NCBI GenBank assembly: GCA_963575745.1
Contig: CAUYUJ010020279.1
Span: 1-64,000 of the forward strand
Source: Prorocentrum cordatum
Taxonomy: Eukaryota > Sar > Dinophyceae > Prorocentrales > Prorocentraceae
Length of the DNA: 64,000 nucleotides
Direction: 5' to 3'
Shown: in pieces, positions 51,402 through 61,544 of the stretch
How positions within the stretch are numbered: the first letter of the stretch is position 1
How the letters are laid out: the number at the start of each line of letters is the position of its first letter
Translations under genes and position numbers: made by a program
Notes under the pieces: generated by a model
Told to the model about the DNA's origin: nothing
The model's database searches: none
The model's input: only the letters and a program-made list of their open reading frames with translations

Positions 51402-51600
51402 AGGAGGAGGAGGGGGAGGGGGAGGAGGAGGAGGAGAAGCTAGGAGGAGGAGGAGGAGGAGGAGGAGGAGGAGGAGGAGGAGGAGGAGGGGGAGGAGGAG
51501 GAGGAGGAGGAGGAGGAGGAGGAGGAGGAGGAGGAGGAGGAGGAGGAGGAGGAGGAGGAGGAGGAGGAGGAGGAGGAGGAGGAGGAGGGGGAGGGGGGGG
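51402..51600. repeat. (GGA)n microsatellite
   Basis: About 200 bases of GGA. Confidence 0.95.
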
Positions 51601-51734
51601 AAGAAAGCGACGACGGCGGCGGCAAAAGCGACGACGCACTCCGCGAAGCAGGGACATCGAGGAGGCCCCCGGAGCCCGCGCCCGCGGCGACGGCCATCCC
51701 ACCTCTGACTCCATCCCTGCGAGGGAGGGAGAGG

Positions 51735-51794
<60 letters not shown>

Positions 51795-51800
51795 CGCGAC
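51735..51800. repeat. (GAC)n microsatellite
   Basis: GACGACGAC run. Confidence 0.95.
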
Positions 51801-51829
51801 GACGAAGACGATGACGACGACTAGAACGG

Positions 51830-51985
51830 CGGCGGCGGCGGCAAAGCAGCGGCGCGCCCGAAAGAACTGCAGCCGTGGATCGACGTCTGTTCCGTGGGCG
51901 GCGAGGCAGAGGCAGTCCACACCAGCGAAGGCACGAAGACGAGGGCGGCCGCGCGAGGGGAGGGAGGGGGGGGGGGAAGCGCTCA
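51830..51985 (-). CDS. putative exon
   Basis: Minus strand PRLRAFAGVDCLCLAAHGTD, then VDPRLQFFRARRCFAAAAAV before the triplet repeat. In the same orientation as 50942-51105 and possibly the same gene. Family unknown. Confidence 0.35.
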
Positions 51986-52021
51986 TTGGCGGCGCGCGAA
52001 AGGTGGTGGGGGGAGAAGAGA

Positions 52022-52120
52022 GGGCTTCTTAGAAGGAGGCTGCTTCTCAGAAGGCGCCGGCCTTACATCTATATATCAGGCCCGCGCCTTCTAAGAAGCA
52101 GGGGTGCTTCTAAGAAGCCC
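52022..52120. mobile_element. MITE-8 copy
   Basis: GGGCTTCTTAGAAGGAGGCT to GTGCTTCTAAGAAGCCC. Similarity to 2743-2841 extends downstream to about 52160. Confidence 0.75.
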
Positions 52121-52514
52121 CCCCCCTTCCCCCCACCCCCCTCTGCGCGTGGCTGAAGGGAAGCGTTTAGACGTCGCAGCGGGGACCGCGGCCGCCGCGG
52201 GTCGAAGCATGATGGTAAATCTGGCAACCCCGCCCACCGATCTGCCGGGACTTGCGACCGGCCGGATAGCTTGCGACCGGCCGGATAGCTTGGGGAGTCC
52301 ACCCTTGACAGGGGTGCGTCCGGATCGCACCTGGGGTTGTACACCCTGCGAAATGCTTAAGAAATCATGGGTTAAGAAATTCATCGTCTCAGAACTTGAA
52401 TAAAACCCAGAACTTCTATCAAAATCTTGGGATTTACATTGGAAAGTTAAGAATAATCGAGACTCTGGACGAAAACTTAGGTTTTCTTGAGCATCGCCTA
52501 AGGTGTACCCCCGG

Positions 52515-52690
52515 CTTCCCCTCGCTTCCCAAACTGCCAGCTCTCAGGGAAGACTCGGGCATCGGGGGCGAGAGCCCGCCCGCGACGCGCTCTCCCTTCG
52601 AGGACGGCGAGAAGGACTGGTTCAAGAAGGGTGATCCCGACGGCTGCTGGGGCGCCTCGGGTCGTGCTGGAGTGCCTCGGGTCGGGCTGG
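52515..52690 (+). CDS. putative exon
   Basis: Plus strand FPSLPKLPALREDSGIGGES, then PPATRSPFEDGEKDWFKKGD and PDGCWG: acidic, natural composition. Family unknown; boundaries not fixed. Confidence 0.35.
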
Positions 52691-52749
52691 GTGGGCCTCG
52701 AGTCCAGCGAAACCAACCTTGTCCAACGAACCCTTCTGGCAACCTCTGA

Positions 52750-52920
52750 TCCACATTCTTCGCCCCCTCCCGCCGGACCTCGCCGAGCCCTGGCCCGGCA
52801 GCGCCCTGGCCCCCGAGCCCGAGACGCCCCTGCGCGACAGGGGCGCCTGGAGGCGCCCTCTGGAGGCCGCCTCTGCTGAGGGGCAGCGTCGGCATCGGGG
52901 GGGAACCTCGGCCTGGCATC
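52750..52920 (+). CDS. putative exon
   Basis: Plus strand ILRPLPPDLAEPWPGSALAP, then EPETPLRDRGAWRRPLEAAS and AEGQRRHRG, in a different frame from 52515-52690, so an intron or shift lies between. Family unknown. Confidence 0.3.
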
Positions 52921-53299
52921 GGCGACACCTCGCCGATGGCTCCCCGAGAGGTCCCCGATGGCGAGCCCGCACGTCCCTGGGCAGGGTGGGCCCTCGGGCC
53001 CCTCTCCCGGGGGCGCGCAGGCATGGATTGGCGATCCAGTGCCGGCGCCGCCGGCACCGGCTCGAGGGAGGAAAAATCCGCGGTTTCCCATGGAAGCGGG
53101 ACCCGTCGCTATAGTCCACGCCCCCTTGATCCATGTTTTGCGATCGCCTGAGTGTCGGCGAGGAGTGGGAGACAGGGGGGAGATGCATCCCCCCTGAGCC
53201 TGTCCCCATTAAAAGCTGCCCCTTGGTTTGCGTGTCGTGACTTGGCTCTCTGGCGGCCGCTTTTGGGACGATCGGACACCTCCAGAACGCCCTCGGTGA

Positions 53300-53840
53300 T
53301 GCGCAGCTGCTGGAAGGCATCCCGAGACTGGAAAACCGCCGGGAAACCACGAAAACTGTTTGATCCGCGGGTCGAGAGCGAGCCTCTTGCGGTCGAAGCT
53401 AACCAACGTTGTTTGGCGTTGCTGCATTGGGGGGAACAATGGGAGGGAGAAGCGTCCAGCTTTCGTGCCCCTTGTAGGCCCGAAGGGGCCTTGTAGGGCC
53501 CCTTTAGGGTTAAGTCGGGCATGTCCCTCTACAGGCGGATTTGTAAAGAAAAATTATAAATTTCCCCCCCCCCCCCCCAAAAAAGATTATCATCAATGTT
53601 CAAAAAATGCTAAGAAACAAATCGTTCCCAGACTATCTAGTTGTTTACTCCTTTTGAATATTCCTGCTGTAGAGGGGCATGCCCGGCTTAACGCTGCTGG
53701 GAGGCATCCCGAGGCTGGAACACCGCCTTGAAACCACGAAAGCACGAACAAAAAACGAGCGAGACAACCAACGCTAACTTTGACGATGTCGCCCTGGGGG
53801 GGAGGATCAGTGGCAGGGAGACACGTCCACCTTTCGTGCC
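53300..53840 (+). repeat. diverged 180-bp duplication split by MITE-1
   Basis: GGCATCCCGAGACTGGAA...GGAAACCACGAAAA (53313) and CCTTTCGTGCCCC-type sequence (to 53475) recur at 53692-53845, after MITE-1. The region between the shared words has diverged. Confidence 0.6.
53512..53689 (+). mobile_element. MITE-1 copy flanked by TTAA
   Basis: AAGTCGGGCATGTCCCTCTA to AGAGGGGCATGCCCGGCTT. TTAA stands at both borders (53510-53513, 53688-53691), overlapping the terminal bases. It contains a C-run and an A-run. Confidence 0.75.
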
Positions 53841-53847
53841 CCTGGTC

Positions 53848-53974
53848 TGGCCATCGCTCGGACGTCCATTCCCTGTGCTGTTTTCGATTTCGTGCGTGGT
53901 TTTTTCGCCAAATGATCAAGGATGCTCCTCGATGGTTCTCGCCGAAGGAAAAATGCACACGTCCGAGCGATGCC
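53848..53974. mobile_element. MITE-7 copy
   Basis: GGCCATCGCTCGGACGTCCA and ACACGTCCGAGCGATGCC ends; about 127 bp. Confidence 0.75.
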
Positions 53975-54139
53975 AAGTGGTAGGCCCCAGGGGGGCCCTT
54001 GTAGGGCACAACAGGCTCACCCTTCTGCGCCCACCCCCTCTGGTGAGCAGGGACCGACCGTCCTAGGCCTTCCACGAGCTGCTCTTAGAACATCCCAAAT
54101 GTTCTGAGAACAACAGCCATGCTCTCAGAACGTAAACCC

Positions 54140-54336
54140 GGGCAGTACTTATATCCATATCCAGAGCGTCGTGGACTTTTCGGGAAGAGGTGCCGCAACG
54201 CCGAGGCGCACTGGATATGGATAAAATCGAGCCTCTTGGGGCCATATTTTTATACATATCCAGTGCGTCTACGGTTTCTGGGGAAGAGAGCCCAAGAATC
54301 CAAGACGCACTGGATGTGGATATAATTATTGCCCGC
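54140..54336. mobile_element. MITE-9, double-hairpin element
   Basis: Ends GGGCAGTACTTATATCC and its inverted counterpart ATAATTATTGCCCGC. ACGTAAACCC flanks it on both sides (54130-54139 and 54337-54346). The interior forms two hairpins with stems built on ATATCCAGTGCGTC / GACGCACTGGATAT. Confidence 0.8.
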
Positions 54337-54446
54337 ACGTAAACCCGATGCACTAAGACAAGACAGTCCCAGCCAGAAACGTTTAATCAGATTTCCTGCA
54401 ACCCACAAAAGGTTCTTAGAGCATTGCTTGGTGGGCCTGTCGGCGT

Positions 54447-54644
54447 GCGGGCAATACTTCTGTCTAGATCCACTGCAGTATGGAGTTTCGGGCTCCCTTC
54501 CCAAGAAACCCGAGGCGCACTGGATATGGATAAATGTGCCCCCTAGAGGCTCGACTCTGATCCGTATCCAGTGCGCCTCGGCCCTGTGGCGCCGCTTCCC
54601 AAAAAGTCCAAGAGGCACTGGACATGGATGTGAATACTGCCCGC
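54447..54644. mobile_element. MITE-9, second copy
   Basis: GCGGGCAATACTTCTGTC to GTGAATACTGCCCGC. Same double-hairpin plan with CGAGGCGCACTGGATATGGA. The flanks GGCGTGC and GGCACGC are only similar. Confidence 0.75.
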
Positions 54645-54960
54645 AAGGCACGCCAAGACGCTTCGCCACTGCTCGACCCTGTCGCCCCCCGCACCACGCA
54701 GCGCCCAAACGCTGCCCCCGATCTGTGCCGCTGGCCATCCCCACTTCGACGACGGAGGGACGGCGGGCGGCGGCGGCGGCGGCGCAATCGCACTCAAAGC
54801 AGACAACATGCATCTCCCTCAAAAGGGTGCTACTGGGCACTGTCGATCGGTACTGGGCGCTATTCGAGCACTACTCGGCGCTACTGAGCGCTCTCTGACC
54901 ATGTGGAGCGCTATTGGGCGCTGTTCGCCGCTACACAATCAATCCATAGAGGTCTCGTAG

Positions 54961-55144
54961 ATGGGGTCGGAGTAGATGGGGTCGAAGGATCGCGCCGCAT
55001 CGCCGATGCATTGGCGATACATCGGCGACGCTGGCGACGCGTCGGCGCCGTCGGCGTGGAGAACATTGGGCTCCACATCAAGCCGCATCGCCGATGCATA
55101 GACGATGCGGCGCGATCCTCCGATCCCATCTACTCCGACCCCAT
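54961..55144. mobile_element. MITE-6 copy
   Basis: ATGGGGTCGGAGTAGATGGG and the inverted CCATCTACTCCGACCCCATC. Core CATCGCCGATGCAT palindromes. Confidence 0.75.
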
Positions 55145-55323
55145 CTGGGAGGCCTAGAGTTGCACACTCCATCCAAGACGAGCGGCAACCTCCGCGAAGA
55201 GAGGCGCCCTCCGCAACGCGGGCCTGGCAGCAGGCCCCTCGAGGCCGCGCCCGCGCCGCCGGCCATCGCCCGAGCCGATAGGCGCCCCGCGCGCGCGCGG
55301 CGCGCGCGGCGGGCGGAAGAGTC

Positions 55324-55566
55324 AGGTCGGGCATGTCCTCCCACAGGCGGATTTGGGAGGAAAAAGTAAACATAGTCGAAAAAGCACTCCCAAAATATCA
55401 AACATGGTAGAATCATCGTCCTCGGACTATCTATTAGACGATTTTTCCACACGATCAAGAATGAAGGGGGACATCGTCCCCAGGCTAGCTTATTATGACC
55501 ATGTGTTTACTATCTTTGCCTATGTTCGACGATATACTCCTCCTGCAGGAAGGACGGGCCCGCCCT
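55324..55566 (+). mobile_element. MITE-1 copy, long
   Basis: AGGTCGGGCATGTCCTCCCA to CTGCAGGAAGGACGGGCCCG. Interior longer than in other copies and contains GGACTATCTATTAGACG. Confidence 0.65.
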
Positions 55567-55579
55567 CACGGACGAGGCG

Positions 55580-55721
55580 CGCCCGCGGCTCGGGCAGCCG
55601 GCGCCGCGGCGGCGGAGGCAGGCCCCGCCGAGGGGGCCCCGCGGCGCCGAGAGGCCCGGGGCGGCGCCCGCGGAGGCGCGGAGGAGGCGGAGAGCCGAGG
55701 CGCCGAGGAGGCGCGGCGGAG

Positions 55722-55754
<33 letters not shown>

Positions 55755-55800
55755 GAGGAGGCGCGCCCGCGGCGCGGAGGAGGCGCCCGCGGGGGTGCCG
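55580..55800. repeat. GGCGGCGGAGGC low-complexity tract
   Basis: GC-pure imperfect GCGGAGGCG units. No gene. Confidence 0.8.
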
Positions 55801-55836
55801 AGGAGGGCCTGCAGTCCTCGTGCGACCACGGGGGGC

Positions 55837-55990
55837 ACCAGTTTGAAACACATCCCCATCCCTATGCTTGGCATCGCCTCACCTCGATGCCGATCTTGAG
55901 GACTCCCTCCGTTGCTGAGGGCCTCTCCCTGAGATGGTCCTCGCTCTTTGCGCGCCCATCGTGGGGATAGGGATACCTTCGAGGCTGGCT
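55837..55990 (-). mobile_element. MITE-5 copy
   Basis: ACCAGTTTGAAACACATCCC to GGGATACCTTCGAGGCTGGC. Its terminal TAA is where the next element begins. Confidence 0.7.
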
Positions 55991-55992
55991 AA

Positions 55993-56203
55993 GAGCCTGT
56001 TTTTTTAGACTCGGGCAAGTTTACTTGCATGGACGGGGGGGGGGCTGAGCCTGAAGCAAGCCCGGGGGGGGGGGGGGCGCGGAAATCACGCAAGTCGAAA
56101 GGCACTTGCACGCTATTATTCGCTTGAGGAGGGGCGAGGGGGGGGGGGGGGGGGGGCGAACGCCATGCAAGTAAATTTACCCGAATCCAAAAAAAACAGG
56201 CTC
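55993..56203. mobile_element. PIF/Harbinger-like MITE with TAA duplication
   Basis: GAGCCTGTTTTTTTAGACTC...GTTTACTTGCATGG at the left and its inverse at the right give about 38-bp TIRs with few mismatches. TAA is duplicated at 55990-55992 and 56204-56206. A GAGCCTGTTT-type end plus a 3-bp TAA target is characteristic of PIF/Harbinger (Tourist) elements. 211 bp, no ORF, long G-runs inside. Confidence 0.85.
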
Positions 56204-56209
56204 TAACAG

Positions 56210-56855
56210 GGGGGCACCTGGACGGGGAGCGCACGGGGGGCCTCTCCGGGCCACGGCGGGCCTCGGCCGCGAGCTGGGCTCTCCGCGGCCCAAGGCGCCC
56301 AGGAGCGGGGCCGGAGGCCGGAGGCCGGAGCCCCTCCTGGCCCCGGAGGCGCCCTGACTGCCTCCGCGCGCGGGCGCCGCGGACATGCTCGCGGTCGCGC
56401 GGGGCAGCGCAAGGGAGAGGGGGCAGAGCCTGAGCCTCAGCGCCCGCTCGCGGGCGCGAGTGCCCTTGCCAGCGGCCGCGGAGACACGCGAAGGGGGCCG
56501 CTGGATGCCGGCGTCCTGGCGACGTGCCGGCGGCGAGCGCGGCGGGGAGGGGAGACGTGGCGAGGAGGAGAAAGGCCTGCTCGGCAGGCGGCGGGGCTGC
56601 TCGGGAGCCCTCGCGCCTGCGGAGAGCTTCGCTGCGCCTTCGGGGGGCGGCTCCAAACACTCCTCGGACGGCCGGGGGACGTCCGGGCCCTCTGCGGAGG
56701 CCCGCCCCCTTAGCTCGTTTCCCCCCCCTCGCTCGCCGCGGCGTGCGGGAGCGGGTGTGCACACGGAGCGAGGGGCCGAGGGTCTGAGGGCCGAGGGTCC
56801 AGGTCTCGAGGCCGAGGCCGGGGATCCTCTTGCGGCGGTGGAAAAAAACACCTCC
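56210..56855. other. GC-rich segment, coding state unclear
   Basis: Open on both strands for over 200 codons (Ala/Gly/Arg/Pro rich), which fits GC content alone. Nothing recognised. Confidence 0.4.
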
Positions 56856-56859
56856 CTTT

Positions 56860-57000
56860 CGTAAACCTCCCTTTGGGGAAAAGAGGCCTAAGGACCGAAG
56901 CCGACGGACCCGGACCCGCAGGAATGACGGCCGCGACGCCCTCTCGCGAGCCGAAAACGGCCCATTCCTTAATCGACGTGTCAGGGTAGGATACGGATAC
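56860..57000 (+). mobile_element. MITE-3 copy, left end rearranged
   Basis: CCTCCCTTTCGTAAACCTCC to CCTTAATCGACGTGTCAGGG. The right terminal GGTTCTGTCC word is missing. Confidence 0.65.
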
Positions 57001-57408
57001 GGATACCGATCGCCTGTGCGGGCATGCGCCCGGGCCCCTTAAGGGCGAGGCGGGTGAGGCCATGGCCTCGCATGAGAAGCTGCGCGCGCCGGGGGTCTAC
57101 TCAGGACAATGTGTACTTCAGGAGCTGATTTCCCGACAGTCCCCACTCATCCGTTTTCTCATGATGTAGCCACGTCGTCTCGTTGAAATCGTAGATCTTG
57201 TTTCAGGGTAGGAGGTCGATCCACCTCCGAGAAACACGGACGCGCACGTCTGCACGCCGCGCGCTCCCTCCGTGGCGCGCCGCGCGCCACGAGCGACGGA
57301 GCCCGCGGGGGCACGCCGGCGGAGGCCGACCGCGCCCGCCGCGCGCGCGCACCCACGGTGTCGGCCCCTGCGCTCTGCGCGCTCGTGGCCATGCCCGGGG
57401 CCTCTCTC

Positions 57409-57576
57409 GGGGATGGACAGACCTCCCTTTAGTAAAACGTGGTTTAGTGAAATCGACCTGCGACCCAACCCTGGCGGGCGCAAGCCTGGAAAACAACGGC
57501 CGCGGCGCCCTCTCGAGAACCGAAAACGGACAATTCACTAATCGACGTGTCACTGTTGGGGGTTCTGTCCGCCCCC
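57409..57576 (+). mobile_element. MITE-3 copy
   Basis: GGGGATGGACAGACCTCCCT to GGGGGTTCTGTCCGCCCCC. Confidence 0.8.
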
Positions 57577-57879
57577 GACTCTCACATCGGAGGGCGATGG
57601 GCTGCACCAGCGGCCGGGGTGTCGTGGGCCGAGCGCGCGTGCCTGCGCGTGCAGGGGTAGGTCCTCCCGGCCACGGCCAGGACGGCGCACCCCCAAGACC
57701 CCGACGCCGCGACGGCCTCGAAGCGTGAAGCCCCGAGATCTCGGCCCCTTCCCTGCACGACACCTCCTTTTCCATCCCTGGCACGTTTTTTTGGCGGTCC
57801 CGGGGCCCGGGAGACTGACGGTGTCCGAAAGCCTCCCGTCGTGTGTTCGCGGCTCGTGGCGGTCTTTGTACACACCGAT

Positions 57880-58050
57880 CATTGGCCGCACAGCAGGCGC
57901 GCAGAGAATCCGAATCGACACGTCGACCCGGCGACCGACACGAATCGGATCGATAGGAGTCGGCGGCGCGCAGAGAATCGAATCGATACGTTGACCTGGC
58001 GATCGACACGGATCGGATCGATAGGAGTCGGCGGCCGACTCGGAAGGAGT
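57880..58050 (+). repeat. about 64-bp imperfect tandem repeat
   Basis: GGCGCGCAGAGAATCGAATC...GACCGACACGAATCGGATCG, then ATAGGAGTCGGCGG, repeated two to three times. Confidence 0.7.
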
Positions 58051-58142
58051 CGAGCCGGCGGACATCGGCAGGCGAGCGAGGCCTCCACTGAGAGACCGAA
58101 ACCCAGATCGGAATCGGAAGTCGAACTAGCAAAAGGAAAGAC

Positions 58143-58184
58143 GGCATAAAAAAAACGTTTGGCGCTCCACGCGGAGTTCTTGGA
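58143..58184 (+). mobile_element. FB-4 left-arm fragment
   Basis: GGCATAAAAAAAACGTTTGG, then CGCTCCACGCGGAGTTCTTG, cut by MITE-2. A second left arm stands at 58355-58440 on the other side. Confidence 0.6.
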
Positions 58185-58349
58185 TGAAGGGGCCCCAGGA
58201 CACACACAAAAAATACACACAAATAAAGACATTCCCCATATTTTCCCATATGTTCTGGGTTTCTGTCTTCCCCTCTCACTTCCCGTATTTTCCCACCTTT
58301 TCCTGGGAGTCGACGATCAATTTTGTCTGTGTGTTTCCTCCCCTCCTGA
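58185..58349 (+). mobile_element. MITE-2 copy between two FB-4 arms
   Basis: TGAAGGGGCCCCAGGACACA to TTTCCTCCCCTCCTGA. Confidence 0.75.
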
Positions 58350-58484
58350 AAACAGAAAGACGGCATAAAAATAAACTTCTGGCGCTCCACGCGGACTTCT
58401 TGGATCTGCGCTGGACCCCCCCCCCCTTGGACGCCCCCGACCTCTGGCGGATGCGTCCGTGCCGCCGGGTCTCTCGCCTCTCCA

Positions 58485-58992
58485 TCCTCCTGCTCCTGCT
58501 CCTCCTCCTCCTCCACCTCCTGCTCCTCCTTCTCCCTTCTCCTCCCTCCTCCTCCTCCGTCCTCCGTCCTCCTCCTCCTCCTCCTCCTCCTCCTCCTCCT
58601 CCTCCTCCTCCTCCTCCTCCAGCTCCACCTCCTCTTCCTCCTCCTCCTCCTCACTCCTCCTCGACCTCCTTCCTCTTTCTCCTCCTCCCCCTCATCGTCC
58701 ACCTCCTCCTCGTCTTCGTCCTCCTCCTCCTCCTCCTCCTCATCCTCCTCCTCCAACTCATCTTTCTCCTCCTCATCCTCCTCGACCTCCTCCTTCTCAT
58801 CATCAGCATCGTCAACATCATTATAATAGTCATCGTCATCATCAGCAGCAGCATCATCAGTATCAGCACCATCTCACATCATCATCATCATCATCATCAT
58901 CATCAGCAGCATCATCATCATCATCAGCTTCATCATCATCATAATCATCATTATCACAATCAACCATCACCATCACCGTCTCTTCGTCTCCG

Positions 58993-59058
<66 letters not shown>

Positions 59059-59210
59059 GCGTCATCATGATCAGCATCAGTATCAGCAGCATCATTATCA
59101 GCATCATCATCGTCGTCAGTCATCGTCATCATCACCAACACCATCATCATCGCCACCACCATCATCACCACCACCCTCACCATCACCATCACCGCCTCTT
59201 CGTCTCCGTC
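58485..59210. repeat. (TCC)n then (ATC)n microsatellite
   Basis: TCC-rich to 58800, then CATCAT/CAGCAG/CACCAT to 59210. Frames are poly-S/L/H/D. Confidence 0.95.
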
Positions 59211-59321
59211 TCCGTTCCCTCGCACGACCATCAGATCACCGCTGGGTGCACGGCCCGCCGAAGCCAAGCAGTGGGGCGGAGGCCAAGGATACGGTGGCAG
59301 GCGGACCGCTGTCCTGAATGC

Positions 59322-59484
59322 TGAAGGGAAATTAGGACACACAAATAAATACACACAAATAAAAATAGTCCCCATATTTTCCCATATTTTCTGGGTTTCT
59401 GTCTTCCCCCCCACTTCCCATATTTTCCCATATTTTCCTGGGAATCGAGGATCAATTGTGTCTGTGTGTTTTTTCCCCTCCTGA
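59322..59484 (+). mobile_element. MITE-2 copy
   Basis: TGAAGGGAAATTAGGACACA to TTTTTTCCCCTCCTGA. Confidence 0.75.
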
Positions 59485-59609
59485 CCCCTGCCGCGGGGCA
59501 AGACGACAGCCCTGTGCGAGCAGAGGCCTCCGGCGCCACGGCAGGCCGGGGAGCACCCGACCAGGACCCGGCCCGGGCCGCCCTCGACGGCCAGGGGGCG
59601 GGGCCTGCC

Positions 59610-59784
59610 TTGGGCGTTGCTTAATGGGGGGGTCACAAATGGGGGGCTCAGAAACGGTCCCCTTTCGTGCCCCTTTCGGGCCCCTCCAGAGCCTCAAGGG
59701 GCTCGTTTAGGTACCATTTGGGTACCTTTTCGGACCACCCTCGCCACCCCCCCATTTATGACCCCCCCATTACGCAGCGCCCAA
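59610..59784. mobile_element. MITE-12 (TTGGGCGTTGC) with CTGCC duplication
   Basis: TTGGGCGTTGCTTAATGGGG and its inverse CCCCATTACGCAGCGCCCAA give about 35-bp TIRs. CTGCC is duplicated at 59605-59609 and 59785-59789. 175 bp, no ORF. Confidence 0.85.
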
Positions 59785-60309
59785 CTGCCTCGCCACGCGA
59801 CAGACGCCGGAGGGATGCCGCCGGCAGCTGCAGGCGCAGAAAGCGCGCAGCCACGAAGCACCAACGAAAACATCGAACGGCGACGCGCAGACACCACACA
59901 GCCCAGTGGGGAGGGCCACCCCAGCGAGAGTCGATGACCAACGCTGGCACAGCCCACCCTCCGACATAGTCGAGCGCAGCGATTGAAGTCCCCATCCCCG
60001 TGGCAAGGTCAAACGACCCATGACTGCGACCGGCTCGTGCTCTGAAGGCCCGAAAGGGGGGGCCAGAAGAAGTCGCGGGTCAGACGGCGCTCGGTGGGAC
60101 TCGCCTGAACCAAGAGCGCAGTCACCTCCCCTACCTTGTCGCGAGGCGGAGGGAAGACCCCGGGGTCCAACCGCCCCCGCCGTCGGTCGATCCAGAGGGG
60201 ATGCGCACTCGCGCCCCCGCGCTCCGACATCGACACAGGAGAAGACGAGAATAACCCACCTGAAGGCGCGAGGACATAAGGCCCGGCGTCCAGTTCTTCT
60301 CCCACGGAT

Positions 60310-60333
60310 GCGTTGGACAAGCATCAACATCAG

Positions 60334-60385
<52 letters not shown>

Positions 60386-60402
60386 ATCATCAGCAGCAGC
60401 AG

Positions 60403-60445
<43 letters not shown>

Positions 60446-60605
60446 GTCATCATCATCAGCATCATCATCACCATCAACAACAATACCATCATCATCATCA
60501 ATACATCATCATCATCACCATCATCATCATCACCATCACCATCACCATCACCATCACCATCACCATCACCATCACCATCACCATCACCATCACCATCACC
60601 ATCAC

Positions 60606-60675
<70 letters not shown>
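60310..60675. repeat. (ATC)n microsatellite
   Basis: CATCGT, CATCAT and CACCAT runs. Confidence 0.95.
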
Positions 60676-60944
60676 GCGCGCTCTCGCGCAAGGAGATGGG
60701 ATAAACGGAGTGTCGGAGAGGAGGCAGGAGGAGGAGTCCGAGCACGACGAGAAGGAGAACGAGCAGAGGGCGGAGGACGAGGCAGAAGGGGGGGAGAACA
60801 ACCCAACAAAAACGATCTCGCTGTTCCCGTTCCTGGGACATCTTCCGGGATTGCGCTCTGCCCCAGCTCTCGGTGGCGAACCCGGCCGTGGCAACGAGGC
60901 ACGTGCAGCGGTGCCAGTGCCAGTTCCTCCTCCCTCGAGAGGGG

Positions 60945-61200
60945 AGGACGTGACGAGGCGAGGAGGGGGGGACGGCGAGGGCGAGGGCGGGGGACGCTGG
61001 CGAGGGCGAGGAGGGGGCGCTGGCCAGGGCGAGGAGGGGGCGAGGGCGAGGGCGAGGGCGAGGAGGGGGCGATGGCCAGGGCGAGGGCGGGGGACGCTGG
61101 CCAGGGCGAGGAGGGAACGACGGCGAGGGCGAGGGGGCGACGGCGAGGGCGAGGGGGCGACGGCGAGGGGGGGGCGAGGGCGAGGGCGAGGGCGGGGGAC
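60945..61200. repeat. GGCGAGGGCGAGG minisatellite
   Basis: Imperfect 6-30-bp units of GGCGAGG, GGGGGACGCTGG and CCAGGGCGAGG. Confidence 0.9.
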
Positions 61201-61212
61201 GCTCCTCGTGTT

Positions 61213-61360
61213 GGGTCGGGCATGTCCCCCATGCAGGGGGGACTCTGGAGGAAACATCGACACCGGCCAACTGAAGGGCTGAAAACAGAATCCGACCATC
61301 GTCGAGACAGAGTCCCAGACGGTTTGGACTCTATCTCTGGAGGTTCCTCTTGCAGGGACT
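61213..61360 (+). mobile_element. MITE-1 copy, diverged right end
   Basis: GGTCGGGCATGTCCCCCATG at the left; GGAGGTTCCTCTTGCAGGGA at the right. Confidence 0.55.
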
Positions 61361-61364
61361 ATGT

Positions 61365-61535
61365 TAGGACTATGTGTTGGACTATGTTTTGGACGATGTT
61401 TGAACTATTGTTGGATTATTTGATGTACTATTGTTTGGCTATTTTGTTGAATATTTGTTGGACTATTTGTTGGACTGTGTTGGATTTTTGTTGAACTATG
61501 TTTGGATTATTTTTGGATTATTTTTGGCCCGACTG
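61365..61535. repeat. T-rich degenerate GTTGGACTAT repeat
   Basis: GTTGGACTATG/T-type units of 10-17 bases in an otherwise GC-rich setting. Sits just before the exon-like segment 61545-61729. Confidence 0.65.
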
Positions 61536-61544
61536 GATCCTCGT

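Larger units (their letters stand above)
54047..54690 (+). repeat. composite repeat R15, copy B, with two nested MITE-9
   Basis: Same backbone as 23095-23512 (GAGCAGGGACCGACCGTCC, TTCTTAGAGCATTG, AAGACGCTTCGCC), interrupted at 54140 and 54447. Confidence 0.75.

Noticed and set aside
50544-51986. 480-codon minus-strand frame as one gene
   Set aside because: Mostly poly-Leu/Ser/Pro from TCC repeats; only two short islands in it are kept as possible exons.
56210-56855. GC-rich frames of over 200 codons on both strands
   Set aside because: Equal openness on both strands fits GC content alone; no motif.
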